From assembly GCA_035630195.1 (NCBI GenBank), contig DASQLD010000683.1, positions 1 through 8,248 on the forward strand: DNA of 8,248 bases, in the 5' to 3' direction. The stretch comes from DASQDN01 sp035630195. Lineage in GTDB: Bacteria > Acidobacteriota > Terriglobia > Bryobacterales > Bryobacteraceae. Of this stretch, positions 1-7,168 are shown piece by piece. A program made the position numbers and the translations under genes. Position 1 is the first letter of the stretch, and every line of letters begins with the position of its first letter. Below the pieces are notes generated by a model. That model made no database searches. It was given only the letters and a program-made list of their open reading frames with translations, and was not told the DNA's origin.

Positions 1-651
1 GGCTAGGCCGGCAAGATGACACTGCGCACAGATGCTGTCGCGCCGCAGAGCGTCGAGTTTGGCTGGGTTCACGATAGCGGTTTTCTGACCAGCAATGTGG
101 GCCTCCCCTGATCCATGACATCGCTCGCAACTGACGCCGCCTTCGAGAAAGGCCGGCGATTTATAACCATTGGCTGTGGCCTCGATAGGCTGAAGCCGGC
201 TCGAATGACAGCGGAGGCATGCGGGTTCGACAGCGCGCGTGAGCGAAAGCTCGTCGCGTTTCTCGAAGCCCGGCGAGATGTCCCAACGGCGTTGAGACGT
301 GTAGTAAGACACGGGAGCCTGGAAGAGGAAGCCGCCGATCGCGGACGCGTAACTACGGCCGACCAGGCCCGAGCCGATGAAATAGTCTAGCGGCCGACGA
401 ACCCGCTTGTCCCCATCCTCGATTGTGAAGTGGATGCGTGAGCCTTCGGCAGAGACACGAGCCCGGCCGACCGCGGCCCGCTCGAAGCTCTCCCAAGGTG
501 GATTAGCGGTTACCAAGCCGCTGGACCGAGCCATCGCAGTCGTTCGATAGCTTTTGAAGATGGCAGGGTGACAGGGGGCGCAGGACTGGCTACCGACCTC
601 CGACGCCGAGGCGTGTCCGACCAATATCAAGGCGAGGGTCAGGCTCTTCAA
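1..651 (-). CDS. Multihaem c-type cytochrome, N-terminal part (runs off the window)
   Basis: Translating the minus strand from a TTG at 651-649 gives 217 open residues to the window edge. It begins MKSLTLALILVGHASASEVG, a short signal peptide with likely cleavage after A16. Four CxxCH haem c motifs follow: C24-H28 (CAPCH), C145-H149 (CLRCH), C175-H179 (CERCH) and C208-H212 (CAQCH). Segments such as YFIGSG (about 91-96) and GGFLFQAPVSYY (106-117) are, from memory, typical of acidobacterial multihaem cytochromes of the cytochrome c554-like type, which often continue into TPR repeats; that part lies outside the window. An in-frame TAG at 663-661 bounds the ORF, and the next in-frame ATG (codon 39) would drop the signal peptide and first haem, so TTG is the best start although its GAGG-like ribosome site is only 2 bases away. 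It probably works as an exported electron carrier or redox enzyme; the substrate is unknown. It diverges from the PPC gene. Confidence 0.88.
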   Translation of the reverse strand, partial: MKSLTLALILVGHASASEVGSQSCAPCHPAIFKSYRTTAMARSSGLVTANPPWESFERAAVGRARVSAEGSRIHFTIEDGDKRVRRPLDYFIGSGLVGRSYASAIGGFLFQAPVSYYTSQRRWDISPGFEKRDELSLTRAVEPACLRCHSSRLQPIEATANGYKSPAFLEGGVSCERCHGSGEAHIAGQKTAIVNPAKLDALRRDSICAQCHLAGLA

Positions 652-703
652 CGCCTCACACTATACCGTGATCCTAGGCCGATGAAGTAAAATCAAGGCG
701 CAG
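652..703. promoter_or_regulatory. Divergent intergenic region, probable promoter area
   Basis: These 52 bases separate the start codons of the minus-strand cytochrome and the plus-strand PPC gene, so any promoters close to either gene must lie here or inside the neighbour. On the plus strand an AAGG (695-698) sits 5 bases before the ATG at 704 and is a plausible weak ribosome site. A TAAAAT at 688-693 resembles a -10 box but has no convincing -35. On the minus strand, TATAGT (665-660) is another -10-like hexamer with only a poor upstream partner 19-20 bases away. Both candidates lie so close to the start codons that they would give nearly leaderless transcripts, so the assignments are weak. 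Confidence 0.3.
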
Positions 704-2755
704 ATGACGTTGCGTGTCAGCCTCGGCCTGGTTGTACTCTTTGAAACCTTGGTGTTCGCTCAGGTCGCGGTACCGCCGATCAGTCCGCAAGTGACCGGGA
801 CTTTCCCGCATGGGGGACAGCGCGGCAAAGAGATTGAGATATCTTTACAAGGTCGTAATCTGCAGGACACTACATCCATCCTGTTTCGCAGTCCGAAACT
901 GCAAGCGACCGTGCTCTCAGCCGATCCGTATACCGTGAAGGCGCGCGTGAAGATCGCAGGGGATGCGGAACCGGGTCGGCACGATCTGCGCCTAATCGCA
1001 AAGCACGGGAGCGCAATCGGATATTTCGATGTAGCTACGTTCGTCGAGACGAATGAGTCCGAACCCAACAACGACCCAAAGAAAGCGGAAGAGTTGAAGT
1101 TCCCTGCCCTGGTAAATGGGTTGGTCACTGCGGGCGATTACGACTTCTTCCGATTCACGGCGGCGACTGGCCAGACGCTGACTTTCGATGTTCTCGGCAC
1201 GCGCAATGGCAGTAATGCCGACACAGCGATCTCGATTCTCGACGAAGCCGGCGAGGAACTCGCTTATTCCGACGATTACTACGGTTTTAAAGATCCACGA
1301 ATCGTTTATGTGTTTCCGAAGGCCGGCACATACTTGCTGCGTCTGTCAGGGTCGAGTGAGGCGGGCTGCGAAACCTGCGACTACCGGCTGTTTGCAGGCG
1401 AAGCGCCTTTTGCTGAGCTTGCCATGCCCGCGGGCGCTCGTCAGGGAAGCACCGTCGAATTTGCGGTTCGAGGTTTCAATCTCGATAAGGCGAAAGAAGT
1501 AACTCTCGGCGACGGGCTCGCTCGCGGGACGGTAATTTCGTCCAAAGCGGATGAAGCTCGTGTACGCATGGTGATTCCTAAGAATGCCGAGCCGGGCGCT
1601 TACCGCTTGCACGTCGATGGAGCGATGCGGCCGGCGCCGTTCGTCATTTCGCAGTACAACGAGGTCACAGTAGCAGATGGACGCGCTCGGAGTCGCAAGG
1701 ATCCCGTGCCTGTAACGCTTCCCGTGGTTGCCAATGGCGTCATCGACAAGCCGAAGGCCGCGGATTATTTCGTGCTCCGAGTGGACGAGCCGAAGCGAGT
1801 TGTTCTCGAGGCGCACGCCATGCAGCTCGATTATCTGACCGACCCGCTAGTTGTGATCTATGACGAAAACGGTAAGCGGCTAGCATACCAGGACGATCCT
1901 ACGACCAACACGGGAAAGGAACCGGCCAACATGGATCCTCATCTTGTGTTTCAACTGCCGAAAGCCGGACGTTATGTCGCGATGATCCGCGATGCGCAGT
2001 ATCGAGGCGACCCGTCGTTTCTCTACAGGCTGACGATGAAGGATGCTGAGCCAGACTTCACGATCCGCACGATCGGGACGGATGAAACGCTGTATCGAGG
2101 CCGGACGAATCCGGTACTTGTGCGTGTTCGCCGCTTGGAAGGATGGAATGCGCCGGTTGAAGTTTGGGCGGAGAATTTACCGCAGGGTGTGAGGGTGAAG
2201 CCTGTAATTGCGGAACCTAAGAACACGCCGTATACAGGAACTTGTGGCGAGACGCACTACCTGGACGGGACGAACATAGAGGTGCAATTCGAGGTCGATC
2301 AGGATGCGCCGCTGAGTCTATCGGAAATCCGGTTTCGAGGTCGCGGGGTCTTTGAAGGCCGAACAGTGGAGCGCACCGCGAGGGCGCGATACTTCAAACG
2401 ACGCATTCGTCACATTGGCGACGCGGAAGAGGAACAGCTTCGGGCTGTAGTCGCCGACGCTCCGGGCGTTGTGCTCGATGTGCCGCGTACTCTCACGATG
2501 ACGAAGAACGGTGAGGCATCCTTGACGGCGATCGTTACGCGACTTGACGGCGGTGGCAGCCCGCTGGAAGTGACTCTTGAGACGGCGGCGGAAGGCTTGT
2601 CGATGCAGCCGGTGTCCGTGCCTCCCGCGTCGACACGAGCCGACTTGAAATTACGTGCAAGCGCGACGGCGCCGGGGGACTTTCTATTGGTCGGAAGAGT
2701 GAATGGAACTGTGATCGGCAAGTCGCATCCTGTCCGTGTGCGGAGACAACCATGA
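704..2755 (+). CDS. Secreted PPC-domain protein with two Ig/TIG-like plus PPC units
   Basis: This is a 683-residue exported protein. The N-terminus is hydrophobic with a probable signal-peptidase site after V-F-A19. The mature part reads as a duplicated unit: a TIG/Ig-like domain (about 24-115, with PHGGQRG) and a first bacterial pre-peptidase C-terminal (PPC) domain (about 117-231, with ESEPNN at 118-123 and DYDFFRF at 145-151), then a second Ig-like domain (about 236-316) and a second PPC-like domain (about 338-446, with ADYFVLRV). About 240 further residues look beta-rich and Ig-like, and no catalytic domain is visible. PPC domains usually accompany secreted enzymes or mediate binding outside the cell, so a structural or binding role is inferred. 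It is the first gene of a three-gene operon, and its TGA overlaps the next ATG (ATGA). A cysteine pair, C222 and C225, is followed by Asp, so it is not a haem site. Confidence 0.85.
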   Translation: MTLRVSLGLVVLFETLVFAQVAVPPISPQVTGTFPHGGQRGKEIEISLQGRNLQDTTSILFRSPKLQATVLSADPYTVKARVKIAGDAEPGRHDLRLIAKHGSAIGYFDVATFVETNESEPNNDPKKAEELKFPALVNGLVTAGDYDFFRFTAATGQTLTFDVLGTRNGSNADTAISILDEAGEELAYSDDYYGFKDPRIVYVFPKAGTYLLRLSGSSEAGCETCDYRLFAGEAPFAELAMPAGARQGSTVEFAVRGFNLDKAKEVTLGDGLARGTVISSKADEARVRMVIPKNAEPGAYRLHVDGAMRPAPFVISQYNEVTVADGRARSRKDPVPVTLPVVANGVIDKPKAADYFVLRVDEPKRVVLEAHAMQLDYLTDPLVVIYDENGKRLAYQDDPTTNTGKEPANMDPHLVFQLPKAGRYVAMIRDAQYRGDPSFLYRLTMKDAEPDFTIRTIGTDETLYRGRTNPVLVRVRRLEGWNAPVEVWAENLPQGVRVKPVIAEPKNTPYTGTCGETHYLDGTNIEVQFEVDQDAPLSLSEIRFRGRGVFEGRTVERTARARYFKRRIRHIGDAEEEQLRAVVADAPGVVLDVPRTLTMTKNGEASLTAIVTRLDGGGSPLEVTLETAAEGLSMQPVSVPPASTRADLKLRASATAPGDFLLVGRVNGTVIGKSHPVRVRRQP

Positions 2756-5106
2756 AGGGCCTAGCCATACTGGCGCCGGCATTGTGTTTCGGCGCGCAGC
2801 TCAGCATCTTGCCTCCGGCGATTCAGCTCAACGGGACGGATGCTACGCAGACGTTCCTGGTGTCGTACACCGACGACGCCGGCTATGAGCACGACGTCAC
2901 GAGCGAGTGCGTCACTTCGAATCTTGCTCGCGCTTCGATGAAGAAAGTGACAGTGAAGTGCCGCGGGTTGCAAGCGTCAGTACCGGTGGTCGTCAAGGCT
3001 TCGGCGCGACCGCCCGGGGTCAGCTTCGTGAACGATGTCAGCCCTATCTTTACGATGTCCGGATGCGCGGGCGCGAACTGTCACGGGTCAATTCGCGGTC
3101 AGCGTGGATTTAAGCTGTCTCTCTTCGGGAACGATCCAAAGCTCGACTACGAAGCCATCATGGGCGGTGATCACAAGCGGGTAAATCTGAAGGAACCCGG
3201 GAAGAGCCTGCTGCTTACCAAGCCGACGACGGAAACACCGCACGGCGGAGGCTTTCGCTTCGCTCCCGATTCGCTGCAATATAGAACGCTGTTCGACTGG
3301 GTGCAGCAAGGCGGCTCCTACGATACCAACGACGGCGTTCGAATTACGGAATTGAACGTCTATCCCGAGGAGCGTGTCCTCCTCGGCGCCGATAAGACGC
3401 AGCAGCTTGTCGCGATCGCCAAGTACTCTGACGGCAGCGTGCGCGATGTCACGCGACTCGTGCAATACAGCTCAAACTCGCCCGACACGGTTCAAGTCGA
3501 CGCCAAAGGAATGATTAAAGCGCTGCAATCCGGTGAAACGTCGATCATGGTGCGCACGATGGGGAAAGCAGTTGCAGCGCGAATCCTCGTCGCATCGGGC
3601 GCTACTGCGAAAGATTACCCGAACGTCGCGCGATTCAACTACGTCGACGAGCACATCTTCACTAAGCTGCGGCGGCTGAATATCCGACCGTCGGAACTCG
3701 CCGACGATGGCCAGTTCCTTCGTCGCGCTTATCTCGATAATCTTGGCCTTCTGCCAACCGAAGCCGAAAGTAGGAGTTTCCTCGACTCGACCGATTCTCA
3801 GAAGCGTTCGAAGCTTGTTGACAATCTGCTTGAGCGTCGGGAGTTCGCCGATGTTTGGGCGCTGAAGTTCACAGAGCTGTTTCGGGCAGGTACGAGGGAA
3901 GCGGGGGCCAAGGGAGCCCGAATCGTTTATGATTACGTGCGGCAATCTTTCCGCGAAAACAAGCCGTACGATCGCTTCGTGCGGGAGTTGTTGCTGAGTC
4001 AAGGGTCACACAGCTTCCCGAACTCATCCATCGCCGGATTGAGGCAATCGCCAACGAGTTTCTACAACGTCAGCTTCGACTCGAACGCGCCCGATCATGC
4101 GACCAATGTGAGCCAATTGTTCCTTGGGGTACGGCTCGAATGCGCCAAGTGCCACAACCATCCGTGGGAGAAATATACACAGGATGATTTCTACGGATTC
4201 GCGGCGTTTTTCGCCCGTGTTGGCATCAAGGAAGTTTACGAGAACGACGAGAACGCCACGCAGTACATGGAAGAAGGCGTCGTCGAGCATCCGAAGAAGA
4301 AGCAGCGGATGGATCCGAAGTTTCTCGATGGGCCCAGCATCAAGGATCAGGAGGACGCCGATATTCGAGAAGCCCTCTCCGACTGGCTCGCTTCGCCGAA
4401 AAATCCGTTCTTTGCACGCACAATCGTCAACCGCGTATGGAAACACTACATGGGCAGAGGTTTTGTCGAAGAGGTCGATGACTTCCGGGTGACCAACCCG
4501 CCGACCCATCCTGCGCTGCTTGATGCCCTTGCGGAAGACTTCATCGCGCACAAGTTCGATATGCGTCATCTGATCCGGACGATCCTGAACTCTCGCGCAT
4601 ATCAGTTATCGGCGATTCCGAATGATTCGAATCGCAGCGAGGTACTGAACTATTCGCACTTCCGAATTCGCAGGCTACAAGCGGAGACGCTAGTAGATGC
4701 AATGTCCGAAGTGACCGGAGTCGCGGAGAAATTTGCCGGTTATCCACTTGGCACACGCGCAATGCAAGTTTACGCGGGCGGGGGTGGCTACATGCTGTCG
4801 AGCTTTGGCCGCTTGAGCCGCGACATTATCTGCGAACGCGATAGTCAGCCCGACATGGCGCAAACGATGCACATGATCTCGGGATCCACGATCCAGAACA
4901 AGGTGAATAAGACGAAGTTGGACCTGGCGTCGACGGATGATATTTTGCTGGATCGTGTGTTCCTGACATCGTTGGTTCGGAAGCCTACAGATGCAGAGCG
5001 GTCGGCCGTGATGGAAAAGATCAAAACGGGATCAGATCGCAAAGCCGTGTATCAGGATCTGCTCTGGGCCATTTTGAACTCGAAGGAGTTCTTATATCAG
5101 CATTAG
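2752..5106 (+). CDS. DUF1549/DUF1553 protein with cytochrome-like and BIG2-like domains
   Basis: This 784-residue protein starts with a short signal peptide (probable cut after F-G-A15). Domains in order: a short beta-rich N-terminus; a cytochrome-like region (about 90-194) with the spaced motif C105-X4-C110-H111 and later PHGGG; a BIG2-like bacterial Ig domain (about 197-283, with YSDGSVRDVT); DUF1549/PSCyt2 (about 287-500), holding a classical CxxCH at C464-H468 in CAKCHNHPWEKYTQDDFYGF; and DUF1553/PSD1 (about 537-784, with NRVWKHYMGRGF). This order matches the large planctomycete and acidobacterial family found next to DUF1501 genes. Members are predicted to be exported and possibly haem-binding, but no reaction is established. 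The 4-base overlap with the PPC gene suggests translational coupling. The protein is full length for this family, with no sign of a frameshift. Confidence 0.9.
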   Translation: MKGLAILAPALCFGAQLSILPPAIQLNGTDATQTFLVSYTDDAGYEHDVTSECVTSNLARASMKKVTVKCRGLQASVPVVVKASARPPGVSFVNDVSPIFTMSGCAGANCHGSIRGQRGFKLSLFGNDPKLDYEAIMGGDHKRVNLKEPGKSLLLTKPTTETPHGGGFRFAPDSLQYRTLFDWVQQGGSYDTNDGVRITELNVYPEERVLLGADKTQQLVAIAKYSDGSVRDVTRLVQYSSNSPDTVQVDAKGMIKALQSGETSIMVRTMGKAVAARILVASGATAKDYPNVARFNYVDEHIFTKLRRLNIRPSELADDGQFLRRAYLDNLGLLPTEAESRSFLDSTDSQKRSKLVDNLLERREFADVWALKFTELFRAGTREAGAKGARIVYDYVRQSFRENKPYDRFVRELLLSQGSHSFPNSSIAGLRQSPTSFYNVSFDSNAPDHATNVSQLFLGVRLECAKCHNHPWEKYTQDDFYGFAAFFARVGIKEVYENDENATQYMEEGVVEHPKKKQRMDPKFLDGPSIKDQEDADIREALSDWLASPKNPFFARTIVNRVWKHYMGRGFVEEVDDFRVTNPPTHPALLDALAEDFIAHKFDMRHLIRTILNSRAYQLSAIPNDSNRSEVLNYSHFRIRRLQAETLVDAMSEVTGVAEKFAGYPLGTRAMQVYAGGGGYMLSSFGRLSRDIICERDSQPDMAQTMHMISGSTIQNKVNKTKLDLASTDDILLDRVFLTSLVRKPTDAERSAVMEKIKTGSDRKAVYQDLLWAILNSKEFLYQH

Positions 5107-5113
5107 GGGAAAG
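5105..5113 (+). promoter_or_regulatory. Ribosome binding site of the DUF1501 gene
   Basis: The purine-rich run AGGGGAAAG begins inside the TAG stop of the upstream gene and ends 2 bases before the ATG at 5116. It is the clearest Shine-Dalgarno-like sequence in the window and supports this start and co-translation with the gene upstream. Confidence 0.6.
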
Positions 5114-5115
5114 AT

Positions 5116-6390
5116 ATGTTTGATCGCCGCGCATTCCTAAGAATCGGTTCCATTGCCACGTTCGGTTCCCTCACGTGGGGTGACATTTTGCGGCTGCAGG
5201 CCGCTTCTCCCGCGCCCCCAAAGAAAGACATCTCGATCATTCATCTCTGGCTGGCGGGTGGGCTGAGCCATCTCGACACATTCGACATGAAGCTGGATGC
5301 GGATCGCAAGTACCGCACTCCCTACAAGTCGATACCCAGCTCGATTCCCGGCCTGTCAGTCTGTGAGCATCTGCCGCGCACGGCGCAGCTCATGAACAAG
5401 GTCACGCTGATCCGGTCCATGACGCACAAGCAATCGGCCCACGGAGCCGCGCAGACACTGATGCTGAGCGGGCACGATGCGCTTCCTACGCTGCTCGTGC
5501 CGTGTATGGGTTCGGTGCTGGCGAAGGAACTCGGCGCGCGCAATGAGCTTCCTCCGTATGTGAATATTCCGCAGCCGCGCGGAAATAATGCGCGCGCCGG
5601 ATTCCTTGGGCCGAAGTACAATCCGTTCTCCGGCGGTGAGGTCAATGTCGCAAAGTATTCCGTTCGTGACATGGACTTGCCGATGGGTGTCGATTGGGCG
5701 CGTATGGAGGGTCGCCACGGTCTTCTGAAAGTTGTCGATTCGGCCTTCAAGCAGATCGACACGACGGACACGTTTGAAACGCTCGATTCGTATTATCAGT
5801 CGGCGTTCGAACTGATGCGCAGCCCGAGGGCGAAGCAGGCGTTCGATATAGCGCAGGAGCCGGAGAAATTGCGCAACGACTACGGGCGGACGTCGATGGG
5901 TCAGGGCGCGCTGCTTGCGCGACGACTCGTCGAAGCTGGTGTGCGATTCGTGAGTGTCGGCAAGGGAGATAACGCCTGGGACCACCACGGCAATCTGTTC
6001 CCATCGTATGCAAACGAATTCATGCCGGAACTCGATCAGTGCTTCTCGACTTTGCTCACCGATCTCGAGCAACGCGGCATGCTCGACACAACGCTGGTGA
6101 TCCTGACGGGAGAGTTTGGCCGGACAGCGGAGATCAACGTTAATAACGGCCGCGATCACTGGCCCAATTGTTTCTCGCTTGTGATGGCAGGCCCAGGCGT
6201 GCCGAAAGGACAAGTCGTCGGAGAGTCTGACAAAGACGGAATGTTCGTGAAGGATAAACCCGTTGAAGTGCCGGACCTGATGGCTACGATTTTCAAGAAA
6301 CTAGGCGTCGATTACACGAAAGAATACATTTCGAATATTGGTCGGCCATTGCGAATAAGCCCCGGCGATCCGCTGAGTTTCCTTGGGTAA
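5116..6390 (+). CDS. Tat-exported DUF1501 family protein
   Basis: This 424-residue protein opens with DRRAFLRIG, a twin-arginine (Tat) motif at residues 3-11, followed by a moderately hydrophobic stretch, so it is probably exported folded. The rest matches DUF1501, a family related to the alkaline phosphatase/sulfatase fold. Visible family landmarks are HLDTFD (52-57), WDHHG (288-292), GEFGRT (332-337), GRDHWP (345-350) and a C-terminal VPDLMATIF (385-393). The conserved Asp and His residues could bind metal, but no substrate is known. The gene follows the DUF1549/DUF1553 gene by 9 bases. This pairing is conserved in Planctomycetes, Verrucomicrobia and Acidobacteria, which implies joint function, perhaps handling of extracellular polymers. 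It is the last gene of the operon, and its TAA directly abuts the stop codon of the convergent gene. Confidence 0.92.
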   Translation: MFDRRAFLRIGSIATFGSLTWGDILRLQAASPAPPKKDISIIHLWLAGGLSHLDTFDMKLDADRKYRTPYKSIPSSIPGLSVCEHLPRTAQLMNKVTLIRSMTHKQSAHGAAQTLMLSGHDALPTLLVPCMGSVLAKELGARNELPPYVNIPQPRGNNARAGFLGPKYNPFSGGEVNVAKYSVRDMDLPMGVDWARMEGRHGLLKVVDSAFKQIDTTDTFETLDSYYQSAFELMRSPRAKQAFDIAQEPEKLRNDYGRTSMGQGALLARRLVEAGVRFVSVGKGDNAWDHHGNLFPSYANEFMPELDQCFSTLLTDLEQRGMLDTTLVILTGEFGRTAEINVNNGRDHWPNCFSLVMAGPGVPKGQVVGESDKDGMFVKDKPVEVPDLMATIFKKLGVDYTKEYISNIGRPLRISPGDPLSFLG

Positions 6391-6413
6391 TTACCGGCGT
6401 TTTAACCGGTAAT
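6390..6413. terminator. Inverted repeat at the convergent gene junction, possible bidirectional terminator
   Basis: ATTACCGG (6390-6397) and CCGGTAAT (6406-6413) form a perfect 8-bp inverted repeat around an 8-base loop. It starts on the last base of the DUF1501 stop codon and covers the last codons of the minus-strand ATPase gene. The position is right for a bidirectional transcription stop between converging genes. Neither strand has a run of T after the stem, so it is not a textbook intrinsic terminator. Confidence 0.45.
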
Positions 6414-7167
6414 CCTCGACATTCGGCATTCTTACAACACGGCACATTTCAAACAGCCTGGAGCGGGCTCGTTCGCCAACTAACTCCGCCAGAGACTTCA
6501 AGATACGAGGTGTTCCAGGCATCTCGCCCGGACGGGTTACCAACGAGTCTCCGGCTGCCGGATCCGGCAAATTCGTGGTCGCAATTAACGGCTTCTTGTG
6601 ATTACAGCGGTGTGTAATGATCGCCGCGACCGTATCTTCCACCCACTCACTAATTCGCCGCGCTCCGAGGTCATCGAGCAGTAAAATTTCAGCATCCAAA
6701 GCAAGTTGATACGCTTCTCTATCTGCTGTGCCGGAGGCAGTATTCCAGCCTCGCTGGATCCGTTCGAGCAGTGTCTGATAGTCGAAGAAGACTCCATCGA
6801 AACCGCGCGTCATCAGGATACGCAGCGCAGCGACAGCAAGGTGAGTCTTTCCAGTGCCGGGGTTTCCTACCAGTAATAAACCGGGCTTGTCAGTCAGCGG
6901 GAATTCCTTGGCGTAACGCCGGACTTCCATGAATACGCTCGAGAGGCCTTGGCGCGCGACCGGATTGTCGCCGGGAAGCTGGAAGTTCTCGAGGGTCGCT
7001 TGCGCATAGTTCGGCGGGATTCCAGCCTTGCTCTCACGGTTCCGGGTTCTCCGAACGCCGAAGCACTCACAGCGCTCGGCTCCCCTAATCCCGCCATCAA
7101 GCTCGGTCACGATCCACATCGAGCCCCCGCACTTGGCGCAAATATCCTCGTTGTCTTCGAAAGGCAT
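6391..7167 (-). CDS. DnaC/IstB-like AAA+ ATPase with N-terminal Cys4 motif
   Basis: This 258-residue protein has a cysteine cluster at the N-terminus (C10, C13, C33, C35: CxxC and CxC), probably a small zinc-binding site. An AAA+ core of the DnaC/DnaI/IstB helicase-loader type follows: Walker A GNPGTGKTH (101-109), Walker B ILLLDDLG (161-168), a sensor-1-like ATTNL (196-200), and a conserved GERARSRLFEMC (231-242) carrying the likely arginine finger. The family loads replicative helicase or assists transposases. No transposase, terminal repeats or target duplication are visible here, so a chromosomal DnaC-like role is more likely than IstB. The ATG lies one base after the stop of the biotinyl gene, implying one transcript and coupled translation. 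The fit to AAA+ is strong, but the exact partner is unknown. Confidence 0.87.
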   Translation of the reverse strand: MPFEDNEDICAKCGGSMWIVTELDGGIRGAERCECFGVRRTRNRESKAGIPPNYAQATLENFQLPGDNPVARQGLSSVFMEVRRYAKEFPLTDKPGLLLVGNPGTGKTHLAVAALRILMTRGFDGVFFDYQTLLERIQRGWNTASGTADREAYQLALDAEILLLDDLGARRISEWVEDTVAAIITHRCNHKKPLIATTNLPDPAAGDSLVTRPGEMPGTPRILKSLAELVGERARSRLFEMCRVVRMPNVEDYRLKRR

Positions 7168-7168
7168 C

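Noticed and set aside
115..390. Plus-strand 91-residue open frame starting at the ATG at 115
   Set aside because: It lies opposite the cytochrome frame, which carries a signal peptide and four CxxCH motifs; the plus-strand product shows no recognisable motif.
1367..1381. CETCD as a fifth protein's haem c site
   Set aside because: The histidine needed for haem ligation is replaced by aspartate.
3472..4569. Minus-strand open frames of 176 and 181 residues opposite the DUF1549/DUF1553 gene
   Set aside because: They lack domains and ribosome sites and lie opposite conserved coding sequence, including the CAKCH site.
5356..6213. Long minus-strand open frame of 285 residues inside the DUF1501 gene
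   Set aside because: The plus strand encodes a clear full-length DUF1501 protein. The antisense product is rich in Arg and His with no domain, typical of a shadow frame in GC-rich DNA.
6391..7167. IstB of an insertion sequence, implying a mobile element
   Set aside because: No IstA transposase, terminal inverted repeats or target duplication are seen, and the gene is tightly packed with a biotinyl gene.
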